From the NCBI GenBank assembly GCA_900637135.1, contig LR134353.1, positions 3,472,001 through 3,536,000 on the forward strand: DNA of 64,000 bases, in the 5' to 3' direction. A program made the translations under genes and the position numbers. The first letter of the stretch is position 1; the number at the start of each line of letters is the position of its first letter. The notes below the pieces were generated by a model. It was not told the DNA's origin and did not search any database. It saw nothing but the letters and a program-made list of their open reading frames with translations. Positions 21,176 through 30,444 of the stretch are shown one piece after another. The stretch is from Mycolicibacterium flavescens. GTDB lineage: Bacteria; Actinomycetota; Actinomycetes; Mycobacteriales; Mycobacteriaceae.

Positions 21176-21808
21176 TCAGACCAACGTGGACCAGTAGCTC
21201 CAGAAGCGCACGAGGATCAGCAGGAGCAGGCCGGTGAACCACAGCGTGACCAGAGACCACCGCCAGGTGTGCAGCACCCGCGTGACGGTGTTCCCGTGTT
21301 GGGGCTGCAGAGCGACGGCCGCAACGACCACCAACAGCGGGATCGTGACCGCCCACACCACCATGCAGTACGGGCACAGCGCGCCGATGCGGTAGAGGCT
21401 CTGGTAGATGAGCCAGTGCACGAACGCAGCGCCCAGCAGCGTTCCCGCGGCCAGACCGGCCCAGTACCAGCGCGGCAACGCGACCCTCGCGAGCGCGAGC
21501 ACACCGGTCACCACCACGATCGTGAACGAGATGATGCCGATCAACGAGTTCGGGAAGCCGAACGCAGACGCCTGCGGTGTGATCATCACCGAACCGCAGG
21601 ACAGCACCGGATTGAAGCTGCACGACGGGATGTACTCCGGATCGATCAGGAGCTCGACCTTCTCGACGGTCAGCGCGACCGCGGCGGCCAGCCCCAGCAC
21701 ACCCGCGATGAGGATCCACACCGCGCTCGGGCGACCCACCGGCGGACCCGTCGGCTCATGGGCCATGGGTTCGGACGGCTGGACGGCTCCGGGCGCGGCG
21801 AGCGTCAC
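21176..21808 (-). CDS. Vitamin K epoxide reductase (VKOR) family protein
   Basis: Bacterial VKOR reoxidises periplasmic DsbA-type thiol oxidases using membrane quinone. The 210-residue protein has a soluble N-terminus, then about five membrane segments. Between the first two it carries the loop-cysteine pair CSFNPVLSC with the SFGFPNSLIG-like quinone-site segment; later comes the CPYC active-site pair. The start ATGA overlaps the stop of the DsbA-like gene by 4 bp, which marks the two as a functional pair. It corresponds to Rv2968c. Confidence 0.93.
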   Translation of the reverse strand: MTLAAPGAVQPSEPMAHEPTGPPVGRPSAVWILIAGVLGLAAAVALTVEKVELLIDPEYIPSCSFNPVLSCGSVMITPQASAFGFPNSLIGIISFTIVVVTGVLALARVALPRWYWAGLAAGTLLGAAFVHWLIYQSLYRIGALCPYCMVVWAVTIPLLVVVAAVALQPQHGNTVTRVLHTWRWSLVTLWFTGLLLLILVRFWSYWSTLV

Positions 21809-22581
21809 GGCCTCGCCGGCTGGGTCGGATCGGCGTTGGGCGGCGGCGCACCGGCGTCCAGTGCGGGCACCTCGCCGACGATCTTCTCGATCTCGGCGAT
21901 CAGCGCGTCGGGCGTCGACGGCGAATAGTCCTCACCGTTGATCCGGATGGTCGGTGTCGAGTTGACCCCGCTCGCCTTGGCCAAACCCTTGACCATGTCG
22001 TTGTAGCGTCCACCGTTGATGCAGGCCGGCACCTCGCCGGTCACCCCAGCCTGCCGAGCGATCTCGATCAGCCGGGCGTTGTCGGGGAAGGGGCCCACCC
22101 CCTCGGGCGGCTGTTGTGCGAACAGCGCGGCGTGGAAACGCCGGAAGGCTTCGGTGTCGGCGTCGGCCACGCAGTAGCCGGCGTTGGCCGCGCGGGTGGA
22201 GTAACCCTGGCCCGCCCGGTCGAGGATGGACACCATGTTGTAGTCCACGGCCGCAGCACCGCTGTCGATCAGCCGGTTGATGGTCGGGCCGAACTGCTTC
22301 TCGAAGTTGCCGCACGCCGGGCACAGGAAGTCCTCGTAGAGCGACACCACCGCTTTGGGCTCGGACGTGCCCTCCTGGGTGATCACGTTGCTCGACGCCA
22401 CGCGGACCGCCCTGGTCTCGCCCTCACCGGGTTTGTCCTCTTTGGTCATCACGATGTAGAGCACCAACGCGACGGCGAAGATCACGACGATGGCGGTCAG
22501 GCCGATCTGCACAGCCCGGTTCCGCTTGCGGTCAGCCGCCTTCAGGTCGTAGGTCGGGGTCTTCTTGCGTTTCGTGGCCAC
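21805..22581 (-). CDS. Membrane-anchored DsbA-like thiol oxidoreductase
   Basis: This extracytoplasmic thioredoxin-fold oxidase introduces disulfides into exported proteins. The 258-residue product has a basic cytoplasmic N-terminus (MATKRKKTPTYDLKAADRKRNRA), one membrane helix (about 24-45) and a DsbA domain. The active-site CPAC follows FLCPACGNFEKQFGP, and the cis-Pro loop is STPTIRING. Two further cysteines (AGYCVAD, PACINGG) may form a structural disulfide, as reported for the M. tuberculosis homologue Rv2969c. It is coupled to the VKOR gene that recycles it. The C-terminus is Pro-rich. Confidence 0.93.
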   Translation of the reverse strand: MATKRKKTPTYDLKAADRKRNRAVQIGLTAIVVIFAVALVLYIVMTKEDKPGEGETRAVRVASSNVITQEGTSEPKAVVSLYEDFLCPACGNFEKQFGPTINRLIDSGAAAVDYNMVSILDRAGQGYSTRAANAGYCVADADTEAFRRFHAALFAQQPPEGVGPFPDNARLIEIARQAGVTGEVPACINGGRYNDMVKGLAKASGVNSTPTIRINGEDYSPSTPDALIAEIEKIVGEVPALDAGAPPPNADPTQPARP

Positions 22582-22616
22582 GCAGGTAAGAGTACCGGCG
22601 CGATTTCGCCGCCCGA

Positions 22617-23705
22617 TCAGCCGCGGGCCAGATGCGCCCGCAGCGCCGAGATCACCTCGGCCATCGCGGTGGCGCTGTCACCGCCGAACGGGAAGAAGTT
22701 CGCAAAGCCGTGGATCAGCGATCCGAACTCCCGGTGGTCGACGCGGACGCCGGCGGCCCGCAGGGCCTCGGCGTACTGCCTGCCTTCGTCGCGCAGCGGG
22801 TCGAAACCGGCGGTGACGATCAGCGTCGGCGCCAGCCCGGACAGATCGTCGGCCAGAAGCGGTGAGACCCGTGGGTCACCGGAATCGACTCCACCGCGCA
22901 GGTATTTGTCGCGGAACCAGTCGATGTCGTCGCGGGTGAGGAAGTAGCCCTCGGAGAACAGCGCCTGCGACCTGGTCGTGTCGCGGTAGTTGACGACCGG
23001 GTACAGCAGGAACTGCAGGGCCGGCTGCGGCCCCTCGCCGCGGGCGCGGTGCGCGACGAGCGTGGCCTGGTTGCCGCCGGCGCTGTCACCCCCGACGGCG
23101 ACGCGCTCGGGGTCGGCGCCCAGTTCTGCAGCGTGCTCGCACGCCCATCGGAACGCGGCGTGGGCGTCGTCGGTGCCCGCAGGCGCGGGATGTTCGGGGG
23201 CCAGGCGGTAGTCGACCGACAGCACGTGCATCTGTCCCCGGTGGCAGATCTCGCGGCACAGGTCGTCGTGGGAGTCGATGCTGCCGATGACCTGTCCACC
23301 GCCGTGGAAGAAGACCAGTAGGGCGCCCTCATCGTCGACGGGCCGGTAATGGCGCGCGCGGATGTCTCCTGCGGGTCCCGGGATCGAGAGATCGGTCACC
23401 GACGCGACGGGGATGTTCTGCTTGAAACCCGCAGCCAGCGTTTCGAGTTGTCCGCGGGCTGCGGCGACGCCGTCAGCGTTGACCAGACCGTCGATGCCCG
23501 TGAGCTTTTGTCCGGCGAGCATCAACTGCAGCGTCGTGTCCAGCGTGTTGCCGTCGACGCTGACGGTGCGACGTCCGAGCATGAGGCGCTTGACGGCCTC
23601 CGGGATGCGCGGCAGCGCGCGAAGGGTGACGCCCGCCGCGGCGTTGATCAGCGTCTCCTTACGGTTCGGCCGCCACTGGTCATCAGCTGGCAGACTCTGG
23701 GTCAT
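22617..23705 (-). CDS. lipN: HSL-family esterase/lipase LipN
   Basis: This alpha/beta hydrolase of the hormone-sensitive lipase group is active on short-chain esters. The 362-residue product has the oxyanion motif HGGGQVIGS, nucleophile GDSAGG, catalytic Asp in TAGFDPLRDE and His in IHGFANFF, preceded by a helical cap. The start ATG at 23705 has GAGGGAG well placed upstream. Its start codon overlaps the start of the divergent aldo-keto reductase: the two ATGs share the palindrome CATG. Regulatory sequence for each must therefore lie in the other's coding region. It corresponds to Rv2970c. Confidence 0.93.
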   Translation of the reverse strand: MTQSLPADDQWRPNRKETLINAAAGVTLRALPRIPEAVKRLMLGRRTVSVDGNTLDTTLQLMLAGQKLTGIDGLVNADGVAAARGQLETLAAGFKQNIPVASVTDLSIPGPAGDIRARHYRPVDDEGALLVFFHGGGQVIGSIDSHDDLCREICHRGQMHVLSVDYRLAPEHPAPAGTDDAHAAFRWACEHAAELGADPERVAVGGDSAGGNQATLVAHRARGEGPQPALQFLLYPVVNYRDTTRSQALFSEGYFLTRDDIDWFRDKYLRGGVDSGDPRVSPLLADDLSGLAPTLIVTAGFDPLRDEGRQYAEALRAAGVRVDHREFGSLIHGFANFFPFGGDSATAMAEVISALRAHLARG

Positions 23706-24534
23706 GGCATCTCCCTCGATCACGTTGAACGACGGTAATTCGATACCGCAGGTTGGACTCGGAGTCTGGCAGACCCCTCCGGAGGACACCGAACGCGCGG
23801 TCGCGACCGCGCTCGAGGCGGGCTATCGCCACATCGACACCGCCGCCGCGTACCAGAACGAACGCGAGGTCGGCCAGGCGCTCGAGAAGTCGGGCCTGCC
23901 GCGCGATCAGGTGTATGTCACCACCAAGCTGTGGAACTCCGAGCAGGGTTACGACAGCACGCTGAGTGCCTTCGACAAGAGCATGCACCGGCTGGGGCTC
24001 GACTACCTCGATCTCTACCTCATCCACTGGCCCTTGCCGGCCAAGGGCACGTTCGTCGACACCTTCAAGGCCTTCGCCCACCTGCGTGAGCAGGGCCGCA
24101 TCCGGTCGATCGGGGTGAGCAACTTCGAGCCCGAACACCTGCGGGAACTCGTCGACGCCACCGGCATCGTGCCCGCGGTCAACCAGATCGAACTGCATCC
24201 GCTGCTGCAGCAGGAGGAGCTGCGCGAGGTGCATGCCCAGATGGGCATCGCCACCGAGGCCTGGAGTCCGCTCGGTCAGGGTTCACTGCTGTCCAACGAC
24301 ACCGTGGTCTCGGTCGCCGATGCGCACGGCAAGACACCGGCCCAGGTGTTGATTAGGTGGCATATGCAGCTCGGCAATATAGTCATCCCGAAGTCGGTGA
24401 CCCCCGAGAGAATCGTGAGCAACTTCGACGTGTTCGATTTCGAGTTGAGCGAACAGGACATGGCGTCCGTCTCGACGCTCGGCGACGGCACTCGGTTGGG
24501 CCCCGATCCGCGAACATTCGAATTCACGGGGTAG
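23704..24534 (+). CDS. Aldo-keto reductase 1
   Basis: This is an NADPH-dependent aldo-keto reductase of the AKR5-like prokaryotic group, reducing aldehydes and ketones of broad structure. The 276-residue product has the catalytic tetrad in [12 protein letters not shown] (Asp, Tyr), TTKLW (Lys) and LIHWP (His). It also has the NADPH-binding [22 protein letters not shown] near the end. It forms a tandem pair with the next gene (5-bp gap), about 45-50% identical by eye. No good ribosome-binding site precedes the ATG at 23704, so a weak or leaderless start is possible. The pair matches the tandem AKR genes of M. smegmatis at this locus. Confidence 0.92.
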   Translation: MASPSITLNDGNSIPQVGLGVWQTPPEDTERAVATALEAGYRHIDTAAAYQNEREVGQALEKSGLPRDQVYVTTKLWNSEQGYDSTLSAFDKSMHRLGLDYLDLYLIHWPLPAKGTFVDTFKAFAHLREQGRIRSIGVSNFEPEHLRELVDATGIVPAVNQIELHPLLQQEELREVHAQMGIATEAWSPLGQGSLLSNDTVVSVADAHGKTPAQVLIRWHMQLGNIVIPKSVTPERIVSNFDVFDFELSEQDMASVSTLGDGTRLGPDPRTFEFTG

Positions 24535-24539
24535 GTGAA

Positions 24540-25391
24540 ATGACCGAATCGCCGGGCAATGCGGCTGCGGTTCCGACCGTCACGCTCAACGACGACCACA
24601 CGATGCCGGTATTCGGTCTCGGGGTCGGCGAGCTGTCGGAGTCCGAGACCGAGCAGGCGGTGCTGGCGGCGTTGTCCGCCGGGTACCGGCTGATCGACAC
24701 CGCCGCGGCCTACGGCAACGAAGAAGCGGTCGGACGGGCCATCAAGTCGTCCGGTGTTCCGCGCGACGAGATCTTCGTCACCACCAAGCTCGCCACTCCC
24801 GATCTGGGCTTCCAGTCGTCGCAGGACGCGCTCAAGGCCAGCCTCGACAGGCTCGGCCTCGACTACGTCGACCTGTACCTGATCCACTGGCCCGCCGGTG
24901 AGCACGGCAAGTACGTCGACAGCTGGGGCGGGTTGATGAAGCGCAAGGAGGTGGGCGACACCAAGTCGATCGGGGTGGCCAACTTCCACGCCGAGCACCT
25001 GTCGGACGTCATCGACCTGTCGTTCTTCACCCCCGCGGTCAACCAGATCGAGCTGCACCCGTTGCTGAACCAGGCGGAGCTGCGTGAGGTCAATGCCGGT
25101 TACGGCATCGCCACCCAGGCGTACGGACCGCTGGGCGTCGGGCAGCTGCTCGAGAACGAGGCGGTCACGTCGGTGGCGCAGGCGCACGGCAAGACGCCCG
25201 CGCAGGTGTTGATCCGGTGGAGCATTCAGCTGGGCAACGCGGTCATCGCCCGGTCGTCGAAGGCGGAGCGGATCACCTCGAACCTCGAGGTGTTCGACTT
25301 CGAGCTCACCGACGACGAAATGGGCTCGCTCAACGGGCTCGACGAGGGCAAGCGGTTCCGCCCGGACCCGGAAACCTACACCGGCACGTAG
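24540..25391 (+). CDS. Aldo-keto reductase 2
   Basis: This is the second NADPH-dependent aldo-keto reductase of the pair, with 283 residues, and is the closer match to M. tuberculosis Rv2971. Tetrad residues appear in [19 protein letters not shown] and LIHWPAG. The cofactor-site equivalent reads [21 protein letters not shown], with Arg-Ser in place of the usual Lys-Ser after the strand. The start ATG 24540 has GTAGGTG just upstream, overlapping the first gene's stop region, so the two are translated from one transcript. Physiological substrates are unknown; detoxification of reactive carbonyls is a reasonable inference. Confidence 0.92.
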   Translation: MTESPGNAAAVPTVTLNDDHTMPVFGLGVGELSESETEQAVLAALSAGYRLIDTAAAYGNEEAVGRAIKSSGVPRDEIFVTTKLATPDLGFQSSQDALKASLDRLGLDYVDLYLIHWPAGEHGKYVDSWGGLMKRKEVGDTKSIGVANFHAEHLSDVIDLSFFTPAVNQIELHPLLNQAELREVNAGYGIATQAYGPLGVGQLLENEAVTSVAQAHGKTPAQVLIRWSIQLGNAVIARSSKAERITSNLEVFDFELTDDEMGSLNGLDEGKRFRPDPETYTGT

Positions 25392-25404
25392 GCCTTTAGA
25401 GGAC

Positions 25405-26112
25405 TCAACCCGTCGGGCAGGTGGCGGCGGCGTCGCGCAGCGCGGTGGCCGACGGCGCGTCGATCGGCAGCCGGTATCCGCGCAGCACCGCGATGAACTG
25501 CATCGAGTACTGGCAGTGAAACGCCGCATTGGGCGGCATCCACGTCGCGGGCTCCTGGTCACCCTTTTCCTGGTTGGCGTTTCCGGCCACCGCGATGAGA
25601 TTCGCCGGATCGTTGGCAAACCGGACGCGCAGGTCTTCAGGCCAGTTGCGCGCCCCGAGGTCCCAGGCAAGCGCCAACGGGACGATGTGGTCGATTTGCA
25701 CCGCAGCGCCGGTCTTCTCGCCGCGGGTGAAGGCGACGACGGCGTTGGTGTACGGGTCGTGCAGTGTGCCCGTGGCGACGGCGTCGGGGCAGCGCTTGAT
25801 CGACACGAACGTCTTGTCGTCGAGGTCGCGATTGAGGATGTCGTTGCGGGTGTCGCACCCGTTGTGTCCGCCCGGAGCAGAGTTGTCGTCGGTCCAGCTG
25901 TCCCCGAAAGCCGCTCTGCGGTAGTCGTATCCGCGGATCCGCAACGGTATGACGGGAACACCCGCGAGAACGTCGGCGCCCGGCGCGACGGTCGGGACGT
26001 CGGCGCGTGCGATGAACTGCGCCCGGTCCCCCGCCGAGTTGACCGCCTGCGCGGCGACGATCACCGCCAGCGCGACGATCGCGGTCAGCCACAGCAGATG
26101 CCTGCGCTTCAT
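25405..26112 (-). CDS. Secreted HNH-type (DUF1524) endonuclease-like protein
   Basis: This is an exported protein with an HNH nuclease fold of the DUF1524 group. The 235-residue product starts with a signal peptide or anchor (MKRRHLLWLTAIVALAVIVAAQ). The C-terminal half has the nuclease core: DHIVPLALAWDLG, then FANDPANLIAVAGNANQEKGD, which supplies the His, Asn and Lys positions expected of His-Asn-His nucleases. Four cysteines could form disulfides outside the cytoplasm. It corresponds to Rv2972c. ATGA overlap with recG suggests cotranscription, though a secreted nuclease and a cytoplasmic helicase need not share a pathway. Substrate unknown. Confidence 0.85.
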   Translation of the reverse strand: MKRRHLLWLTAIVALAVIVAAQAVNSAGDRAQFIARADVPTVAPGADVLAGVPVIPLRIRGYDYRRAAFGDSWTDDNSAPGGHNGCDTRNDILNRDLDDKTFVSIKRCPDAVATGTLHDPYTNAVVAFTRGEKTGAAVQIDHIVPLALAWDLGARNWPEDLRVRFANDPANLIAVAGNANQEKGDQEPATWMPPNAAFHCQYSMQFIAVLRGYRLPIDAPSATALRDAAATCPTG

Positions 26113-28319
26113 GCCTTGTCCAGGAATTCGACGCGGTCGGTGTTGACGAACGGGGCGGCCAGCGCCGCCATACCCGGGTGGTCCGGATCATTTTCGTACA
26201 GCCGTGCGCAGAACTCGCGGGCCGTCACGATGATGTCGAGGTGCTCCTGCAGCGATAGGAACCGGAGCGTGATCGCGCGGCCGGATTGGTTGAACCCCAA
26301 CACATCTCCCTCCTGCCGCTCGTAGAGGTCGAGGTCGGCGAGCTTGAACCCGTCCAATGTGGATGCGACGGCGGTCAGCCGGGCGCCGGCCTTGGACCCC
26401 TGCGGGAGTTTGGTGACGAGCAGGCACAGGCTCGGATGCTGTCCGCGCCCGATGCGCCCGCGCAACTGGTGCAGCTGGCTGATGCCGAACCGGTCGGCGT
26501 CCATCACCACCATCACCGTCGCATTCGGCACGTCGACGCCGACTTCGATGACCGTCGTGCACACCAGCACGTCGATCTCGCCCGCGCGGAACGCGGCCAT
26601 CACGGCGTCCTTCTCGTCGGCGGGCAGCCTGCCGTGCATGAGCCCGAGCCGCAGTCCGGCGAGCGGGCCTCGGCTCAGCCGCGCGAACAACTCGACCACC
26701 GTGATCGGCGGCGGACCGCCCTCCTTGTCCTTGGCCGACTTGTCGTTCTCGTCGATCCGCGAGGCCACCACGTACGCCTGCCTCCCCTGGCTCACCTCTT
26801 CGGTGATGCGCTGCCACACACGGTCCAGCCAGCGTGGGTGCTGGCTGAGAAAGACGGTGTTTGTCGTGATCGGTTGTCTGCCCCGCGGCAGCTCGCGCAA
26901 TGTCGAGGTCTCCAGGTCACCGTAATGAGTCAGCGCGACGGTGCGCGGTATCGGCGTGGCCGTCATCACCAGCAGATGCGGCGTGATACCCGCAGGGGCC
27001 TTGCCGCGCAACCGATCCCGTTGCTCCACGCCGAACCGGTGCTGCTCGTCGACGACCACCATGCCGAGGCGGTGGAACTCGACGGCGTCCTGCAATAGGG
27101 CGTGGGTGCCGATGACGATGCCCGCCTCACCGCTGGCGACCTCGTCGCGTACCGCGCGTTTCTGTTGCGCCGTCATCGATCCGGTCAACAGCGCGATGCG
27201 GGTGGCACCGTCCATGCCACCGAGTTGGCCCGCCATGGCCAGCGGGCCGAGGACGGCGCGGATCGAGCGAGCGTGTTGTGCGGCAAGGACTTCCGTGGGT
27301 GCGAGCAGCGCGCACTGGTAGCCGGCGTCGACCATCTGCAACATCGCGAGCACCGAGACGATCGTCTTGCCCGAACCGACCTCACCCTGCAGCATGCGGT
27401 TCATCGGTCGGGTGCTCTCCAGCTCGGCCGAGACGACGTCGAGCACTTCCTTCTGGCCGTCGGTCAATTCGAACGGCAACTGTTCGCACATGGCGGCGAC
27501 GAGCCCGTCGTCGCGACGCTGCGCGACCGGACCCGACTCACTCAGCTCACCGTGGCGTCGGTTGACCAATGCCCATTGGAGGCCGATGGCCTCGTCATAC
27601 GTCAGTCGCGCGACCGCGGCGTCGCGTTCGGCCGATCTCTCTGCGGTGTGGATCGCGCGGAGCGCCTGGTCTTCGGTGATCAGACCGTGTTGCCGCAGAA
27701 AGGCTTTCGGCAGCGGTTCGGTGATCGGGTCCAGCACGTCGAGCACCTGACGCACGCAGGCGTAGATCTCCCAGGTCTGCACCTTCTTGTTGGCGGGGTA
27801 GATCGGGAAGAAGTCGCGTTCGAAGGCGGCCAGCAGGTCCTCACCGGTGGCCCCCGAGGCCTCGGCGATCGCCTTGAGAGACTTGGATCCTCGCACGCCG
27901 CCGGTCTCGTGTAACACCAGGAATGCCGGATGGGTCAGCTGCATGACGCCCTTGAAGTAGCCGACCTCCCCCGACAGCATCACCTTCGCACCCTCGACCA
28001 GCTGCTTCTTGAGGTACTTGACGTTGAAGAACGTCGCGGTCACCTTCGGCTTCCGGTGTCCGAGGGTGACGACGAGATACTCGCGCTGGGGTTGCCGGTT
28101 CGTCCGCCTCAGCTCGGCTTTGGTGATGACGTCGACGAACGTGACGTGGACGCCCTCCTCGAGCTCCTCGCCGTCGCCGGCCGTCGTCATCTCGTCGCTG
28201 TACTTGCGGGGATAGTGGCGCACCAGATCGTTGACCGTGTGGATGCCGAAGTGCTCGGCGAGCGGGTCCGCGGCCTTCTTGCCGAGCACGAAGTCGAGAC
28301 GGTCGGACAGCGTCGCCAC
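26109..28319 (-). CDS. recG: ATP-dependent DNA helicase RecG
   Basis: RecG is a branch-migrating helicase that remodels stalled forks and Holliday junctions. The 736-residue protein has the N-terminal wedge/OB domain (about 60-170), then superfamily-2 motor domains. Visible motifs are QGEVGSGKTIV (Walker A), DEQHRFGVEQR (motif II), TATPIPRT and HGRLPADEKD. The C-terminal RIGRGQHPSLC (motif VI) and TRG region follow. Start is GTG at 28319, just after the DAK2 gene stop. Corresponds to Rv2973c. Confidence 0.97.
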   Translation of the reverse strand: MATLSDRLDFVLGKKAADPLAEHFGIHTVNDLVRHYPRKYSDEMTTAGDGEELEEGVHVTFVDVITKAELRRTNRQPQREYLVVTLGHRKPKVTATFFNVKYLKKQLVEGAKVMLSGEVGYFKGVMQLTHPAFLVLHETGGVRGSKSLKAIAEASGATGEDLLAAFERDFFPIYPANKKVQTWEIYACVRQVLDVLDPITEPLPKAFLRQHGLITEDQALRAIHTAERSAERDAAVARLTYDEAIGLQWALVNRRHGELSESGPVAQRRDDGLVAAMCEQLPFELTDGQKEVLDVVSAELESTRPMNRMLQGEVGSGKTIVSVLAMLQMVDAGYQCALLAPTEVLAAQHARSIRAVLGPLAMAGQLGGMDGATRIALLTGSMTAQQKRAVRDEVASGEAGIVIGTHALLQDAVEFHRLGMVVVDEQHRFGVEQRDRLRGKAPAGITPHLLVMTATPIPRTVALTHYGDLETSTLRELPRGRQPITTNTVFLSQHPRWLDRVWQRITEEVSQGRQAYVVASRIDENDKSAKDKEGGPPPITVVELFARLSRGPLAGLRLGLMHGRLPADEKDAVMAAFRAGEIDVLVCTTVIEVGVDVPNATVMVVMDADRFGISQLHQLRGRIGRGQHPSLCLLVTKLPQGSKAGARLTAVASTLDGFKLADLDLYERQEGDVLGFNQSGRAITLRFLSLQEHLDIIVTAREFCARLYENDPDHPGMAALAAPFVNTDRVEFLDKA

Positions 28320-28321
28320 GG

Positions 28322-29962
28322 CTACTCCACCCCGATCAGCAAGGCGTCGCCGCGGTGGCCGGTGTGGTAGGTCACCAGTTCGACGCCCGGGTGCCGGTCG
28401 TGCACGTGCTCGGAGAGCGCGCCGGCGACATCCTCGTCGACCCCGGCGCCGGTGAGGACCGTGACGAGTTCACCGCCGGCGGCCAGCAGCAGGTCGATCA
28501 GTCCCGCTCCCGCCGCGGCCAGGTGGTCGCCGACGATCAGCACTTCTTCGCCGGAGATGCCGAGACCGTCACCCGGCTTGCACATCCCCGCCCAGGTGTG
28601 CGCTTCCTCGGTGGCGATCCGCACCGATCCGTGCCGGGCGCCCGCGGCGGCCCTGGCCATGGTGTATCCGTCGTCGACGGCCTGGCGCGCGTCGTCGTGG
28701 ACCGCCAGCGCCGCCAGCCCTTGAACCATGGACGCCGTGGGTACCGGCACCACGTCGAGGCCCCAGCCCATCGCGGCCGTGCACCCGGCGACCAGTTCCT
28801 CGGCCGCGACGTATCCGTTCGGCAGGATCATCGCCTGGCCCGCGTCGGCGTTGACCAGTGCGTGCAGCAGCTGTTTGGCGCTGACCGGCGCGTCGCCCTC
28901 GAGCCGCAGCACGTGGGCGCCCTCGGCCGCGAACAACTCCTCGGCGCCCGTCCCGTCGACGACGGCGAGCACCGTCCGTCCATGCGACCACGCCCTCACC
29001 GGGCGGGCATCGCGGGTGCCGCTGAGAGCGGTGATCTGGATGCGGCTGGTCGCGCCCACCGCGAGCCCGGCCTCGACGGCGGCGCCGGCGTCGTCGGCGT
29101 GCACATGCACCGAGTAATGGCCGCTGCCGTCCGACGGGGCGGCGATCGCGACCGAGTCGCCCAGCCCGTCGAGGTCGTTGCGCAGTTTCTCCACCCCTGC
29201 CGGATCGCATCCGCTGAGCAGGTACATCACCTCGAACTGCGGAGCCGCGACGGCGCGGTTGGCACCGTTGTCGGTGTGCGGTGGCGGCGCCGGAATGTAC
29301 TCCGTCCTGCGCGGAGCACTGCCGGTCAGCGTGGTGCTCATCGCGTCCAGCAGGACCAGCAGACCGCGCCCTCCGGCGTCCACCACGCCCGCGCGGGCCA
29401 GCACGTCGAGTTGGCCGGTGGTCTTCTCCAGCGACTGCGCTGCCGCGTCTGCGGCCCTGCACACGACCTCGGGCAGCTCGGCGCCGTCGGTCGAGGCCTG
29501 CTCGGCGGCCTCGGCCGCGGCCTGGAGCACGGTGACGATGGTGCCCGGCACGGCCTCCCCCATCGCCCGGATCACCAACACCACGGCGTGGTGCAGCGCC
29601 GCGGCGAACAACGGCCCGTCCACCCGGTCGAGACCACCGTGCAGATCGGCCGACGCTTCCGCGGTGACCTCCGCCAGCGCGCGCAGAATCTGGGACAGGA
29701 TCACGCCCGAGTTGCCCCGCGCCCCGTGGATGGCGCCGCGTGCCAGCGCCGCCGCGACCTCGGCGACGTCGTCGGCGCCGGCCAGCGCCTCGGCTTGCGC
29801 CCACGCCGAACGCATGGTGAACAGCATGTTCGTGCCGGTGTCGGCGTCGGCGACCGGGAACACGTTGAGCCGGTTGATCTCGTCGGTATGGGTGATGAGG
29901 TCACCGACCGCGGTATGCGACCACTTCTGCAGCATCGAGGCATCGAGCAGTCGAGCCGACAT
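28322..29962 (-). CDS. DAK2/DhaL-domain kinase-like protein (FakA/YloV family)
   Basis: FakA/YloV-type proteins have an ATP-binding DhaL (DAK2) domain and a C-terminal domain. In Firmicutes they phosphorylate fatty acids bound to FakB. The 546-residue chain has the DhaL signatures NVFPVADADTGTNM, which binds Mg through Asp residues, and HGARGNSGVILSQILR. A Gly/Ala-rich middle and a C-terminal GDGLGISGEEVLIVGDHLAAAGAGLI region follow. In M. tuberculosis the same reading is annotated as two genes (Rv2974c and Rv2975c); here it is one intact frame. No FakB-like (DegV) gene is seen in this window. Function in mycobacteria is unproven. Confidence 0.85.
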   Translation of the reverse strand: MSARLLDASMLQKWSHTAVGDLITHTDEINRLNVFPVADADTGTNMLFTMRSAWAQAEALAGADDVAEVAAALARGAIHGARGNSGVILSQILRALAEVTAEASADLHGGLDRVDGPLFAAALHHAVVLVIRAMGEAVPGTIVTVLQAAAEAAEQASTDGAELPEVVCRAADAAAQSLEKTTGQLDVLARAGVVDAGGRGLLVLLDAMSTTLTGSAPRRTEYIPAPPPHTDNGANRAVAAPQFEVMYLLSGCDPAGVEKLRNDLDGLGDSVAIAAPSDGSGHYSVHVHADDAGAAVEAGLAVGATSRIQITALSGTRDARPVRAWSHGRTVLAVVDGTGAEELFAAEGAHVLRLEGDAPVSAKQLLHALVNADAGQAMILPNGYVAAEELVAGCTAAMGWGLDVVPVPTASMVQGLAALAVHDDARQAVDDGYTMARAAAGARHGSVRIATEEAHTWAGMCKPGDGLGISGEEVLIVGDHLAAAGAGLIDLLLAAGGELVTVLTGAGVDEDVAGALSEHVHDRHPGVELVTYHTGHRGDALLIGVE

Positions 29963-30101
29963 GCTTAACCTCCGCAGAAATGTGACGCTCCACGCACCCC
30001 GCCGTGCCGGTCAGCCTAGCGATTGGACCTGACAGCCCCGGCACGACGTTCTCGCCGGTCGGTAAGCTTGGCCAGGCTCGCACGCAGCGCGGGACGGCAT
30101 T

Positions 30102-30130
30102 TTGGCGTTCGCTGCGGCTGCCGGTATCCT
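30102..30130 (+). promoter_or_regulatory. Sigma-A-type promoter for rpmB
   Basis: TTGGCG (30102-30107), a 17-bp spacer and TATCCT (30125-30130) form a good housekeeping promoter about 80 bp upstream of rpmB, in the divergent gap after the DAK2 gene start. Confidence 0.6.
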
Positions 30131-30209
30131 GGTCAGGTTGTCGGGTCGAGCCGCGCAGGTCGCGGTGCCGCGACCCGGACCCCACGTACTGATCTGAGGA
30201 GTTCTGCAT

Positions 30210-30401
30210 ATGGCTGCCGTGTGCGATATCTGCGGGAAGGGACCCGGCTTCGGTAAGTCGGTCTCGCACTCCCATCGCCGGACCAGCCGTCGCTGGGATC
30301 CCAACATCCAGACCGTGCGCGCCGCCCGCCCCGGCGGCAACAAGCAGCGCATGAACGTGTGCACGTCGTGCATCAAGGCCGGAAAGGTCTCGCGCGGCTG
30401 A
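30210..30401 (+). CDS. rpmB: 50S ribosomal protein L28, zinc-binding form
   Basis: L28 is a component of the large ribosomal subunit. The 63-residue protein keeps both cysteine pairs (CDIC near the N-terminus, CTSC near the C-terminus), so it is the zinc-containing (C+) paralogue rather than the zinc-independent paralogue that mycobacteria express under zinc limitation. [16 protein letters not shown] is the rRNA-binding core. ATG at 30210 has GAGGAG at 8 bp, and a clear promoter lies upstream. Confidence 0.96.
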   Translation: MAAVCDICGKGPGFGKSVSHSHRRTSRRWDPNIQTVRAARPGGNKQRMNVCTSCIKAGKVSRG

Positions 30402-30444
30402 CACGCCGCGATTGCCGCCACCGGCGACCGGGTAGTCGTGCTGC

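Noticed and set aside
18798..21197. Long open frame (about 800 codons) antisense to pyc
   Set aside because: High-GC codon bias keeps antisense frames open. Its translation is Arg/Gly/His-rich with no domain, and pyc on the other strand is certain. The same applies to long antisense frames over glnD, smc, the DAK2 gene and serA.
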